Source: Helicobacteraceae bacterium (GTDB taxonomy: Bacteria; Campylobacterota; Campylobacteria; Campylobacterales; Helicobacteraceae). From it: DNA of 64,000 nt. Below, one piece after another: positions 63,151-64,000 of the stretch. Under the pieces are notes generated by a model, which was given only the letters and a program-made list of their open reading frames with translations, was not told where the DNA came from and did no database searches. Position 1 is the first letter of the stretch, and every line of letters starts with the position of its first letter. The stretch spans positions 62,001 through 126,000 of the forward strand of contig JAFVZI010000014.1 of assembly GCA_017508245.1 (NCBI GenBank). Reading direction: 5' to 3'. The position numbers and the translations under genes were made by a program.

Positions 63151-64000
63151 CTATATGCTTCCTCTTATTTGATATGTAATATCACCTGCACCAAATCCCA
63201 CAATAATCCCGGAATCTAGCACATCCAAGATTCTACCATCCTTTATTAACTCAATGCTTGAGCCATTCCTCTTTATTTTATCGGCAAAAATTGGATTATA
63301 TCTAGCAAAGTAATCATCAAAATTAATATAAACTGGCTCTTCATAAGCACGCCAAACAGGTAAAATTATAAGTTTATCTACTCCACGAAAACAATCTATA
63401 AATCCATCAATATTATGGATAGTCCTAGAATATTTGTGTGGCTGCCAGATTGCAGTGATGGTATCAATATTTTTTAGTTCTGCATATTGTTTTATAGAAT
63501 CTAGAGTGCTTTTTATCTCTGTTGGATGATGTCCATAGTCATCTATAATCACACAACCATCATTACACAAAATGTCAAATCTTTTTTTAATGCCTATATA
63601 ATTTTTTAGATTCTCCCTTATTTTATCCACACTAAGTTCATTTAGAGATGCAAGGATTGCGAGGGAGGCATTTAATGCTGTATGCTCACCAAATCCCCAA
63701 ACATCAAAATCCCCAATAAATTTATCATTATTAAACAAACTAAAGATACTATGTGGCTCATTATTTTTCAAAAAAAATCTAAGATTTTTAATATCCTTGT
63801 TTGGATAAAGTCTGATTGCTTCAATTTTTAGAGTGGATAAAAACTCATCTTCAGCATTGATAACACGAATTTTTGCTAAATCCAAAAAATCGCTATAAGC
63901 CTTATGAAAGCGATTTAAATCATAATCATAATATTCCATATGTTCAGGTTCTGCATTTGTTACTATGGCACAATATGGATTAGAATTTAGAAAACTGCCA
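63151..64000 (-). CDS. murC: UDP-N-acetylmuramate-L-alanine ligase (C-terminal part; gene runs off the right edge)
   Basis: This ligase adds L-Ala to UDP-MurNAc in peptidoglycan synthesis. The frame stays open to base 64000 (SFLNSNPYCAIVTNAEPEHMEYY), so the ATG at 63939 is internal and the start lies outside. About 282 residues are seen: the central-domain Mur signature TNAEPEH, GFGEHTALNASLAILASL, and the C-terminal DDYGHHPTEIKSTLDSI, WQPHKYSRTI and VGFGAGDITYQIRG. These place it as MurC and not MurD or MurE. Confidence 0.95.
   Translation of the reverse strand, partial: GSFLNSNPYCAIVTNAEPEHMEYYDYDLNRFHKAYSDFLDLAKIRVINAEDEFLSTLKIEAIRLYPNKDIKNLRFFLKNNEPHSIFSLFNNDKFIGDFDVWGFGEHTALNASLAILASLNELSVDKIRENLKNYIGIKKRFDILCNDGCVIIDDYGHHPTEIKSTLDSIKQYAELKNIDTITAIWQPHKYSRTIHNIDGFIDCFRGVDKLIILPVWRAYEEPVYINFDDYFARYNPIFADKIKRNGSSIELIKDGRILDVLDSGIIVGFGAGDITYQIRGSI

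Overview
The window is a chromosomal segment of an AT-rich member of the Campylobacterota, most likely a Helicobacter. The main reasons are the single-chain RpoB-RpoC fusion, H. pylori-like gene pairs (fliQ-murB; mutS2-hypothetical-murC), and flagellar genes behind a Campylobacter/Helicobacter-type sigma54 promoter. It differs from H. pylori as I know it. It carries a selenocysteine formate dehydrogenase operon and a pilus/type II secretion-like (Cts/MSHA-type) operon, which suggests an enterohepatic or other non-pylori species. The species assignment is inference.

Layout. (1) 1-1008: the end of a PilN-like gene and a PilO-like gene on the plus strand. (2) 21241 down to 1063, minus strand: a continuous translation/transcription supercluster. 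It runs from a strong promoter through tRNA-Thr, -Tyr, -Gly and -Thr, tuf, rpmG, tRNA-Trp, secE, nusG, rplKAJL, rpoBC, rpsL, rpsG, fusA, xth and polA. Structured leaders or attenuator-like hairpins lie before rplJ, between rplL and rpoBC, and between rpoBC and rpsL. (3) 21250-22850: a decayed gene with a G9 tract, then a di-heme cytochrome c peroxidase gene. (4) 24044-25560: fliQ, murB and a low-molecular-weight phosphatase. (5) 25674-33439: a formate dehydrogenase operon (ferredoxin, TorD-like chaperone, Tat small protein, Sec-containing FdhA, FdhB, FdhC, FdhD). (6) 33452-36797: DedA protein, ppk2, a CinA-type amidase, five tRNAs and a cysteine-rich lipoprotein. (7) 36805-38443: two flagellar rod genes, followed by about 970 bp without a recognisable gene. 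(8) 39462-45638: recR, a pyruvate formate-lyase locus (pflB, pflA) that is clearly dead, a glutathionylspermidine-synthase-like gene, kdsB and an MsrQ-like gene. (9) 45775-47631: a CBS/CorC membrane protein, plus a perfect 96-bp inverted copy of part of it downstream. (10) 47632-51645: rplS-trmD-rimM-KH-rpsP-ffh, and a Fur-family regulator. (11) 51694-60394: the secretion/pilus-like operon. (12) 60598-64000: mutS2, a small membrane protein and the 3' part of murC.

Metabolically, the formate operon would feed electrons from periplasmic formate into the quinone pool. The organism seems to have lost its own pyruvate formate-lyase, so it may rely on formate made by neighbours or the host. The periplasmic peroxidase and the PerR-like regulator point to oxidative-stress handling.

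The most unusual global signal is a short motif, AGAWTCT (AGATTCT/AGAATCT). It occurs about nine times more often than base composition predicts, on both strands and in coding and non-coding DNA alike. All database-level identities are judged from recalled family motifs; no search was run.
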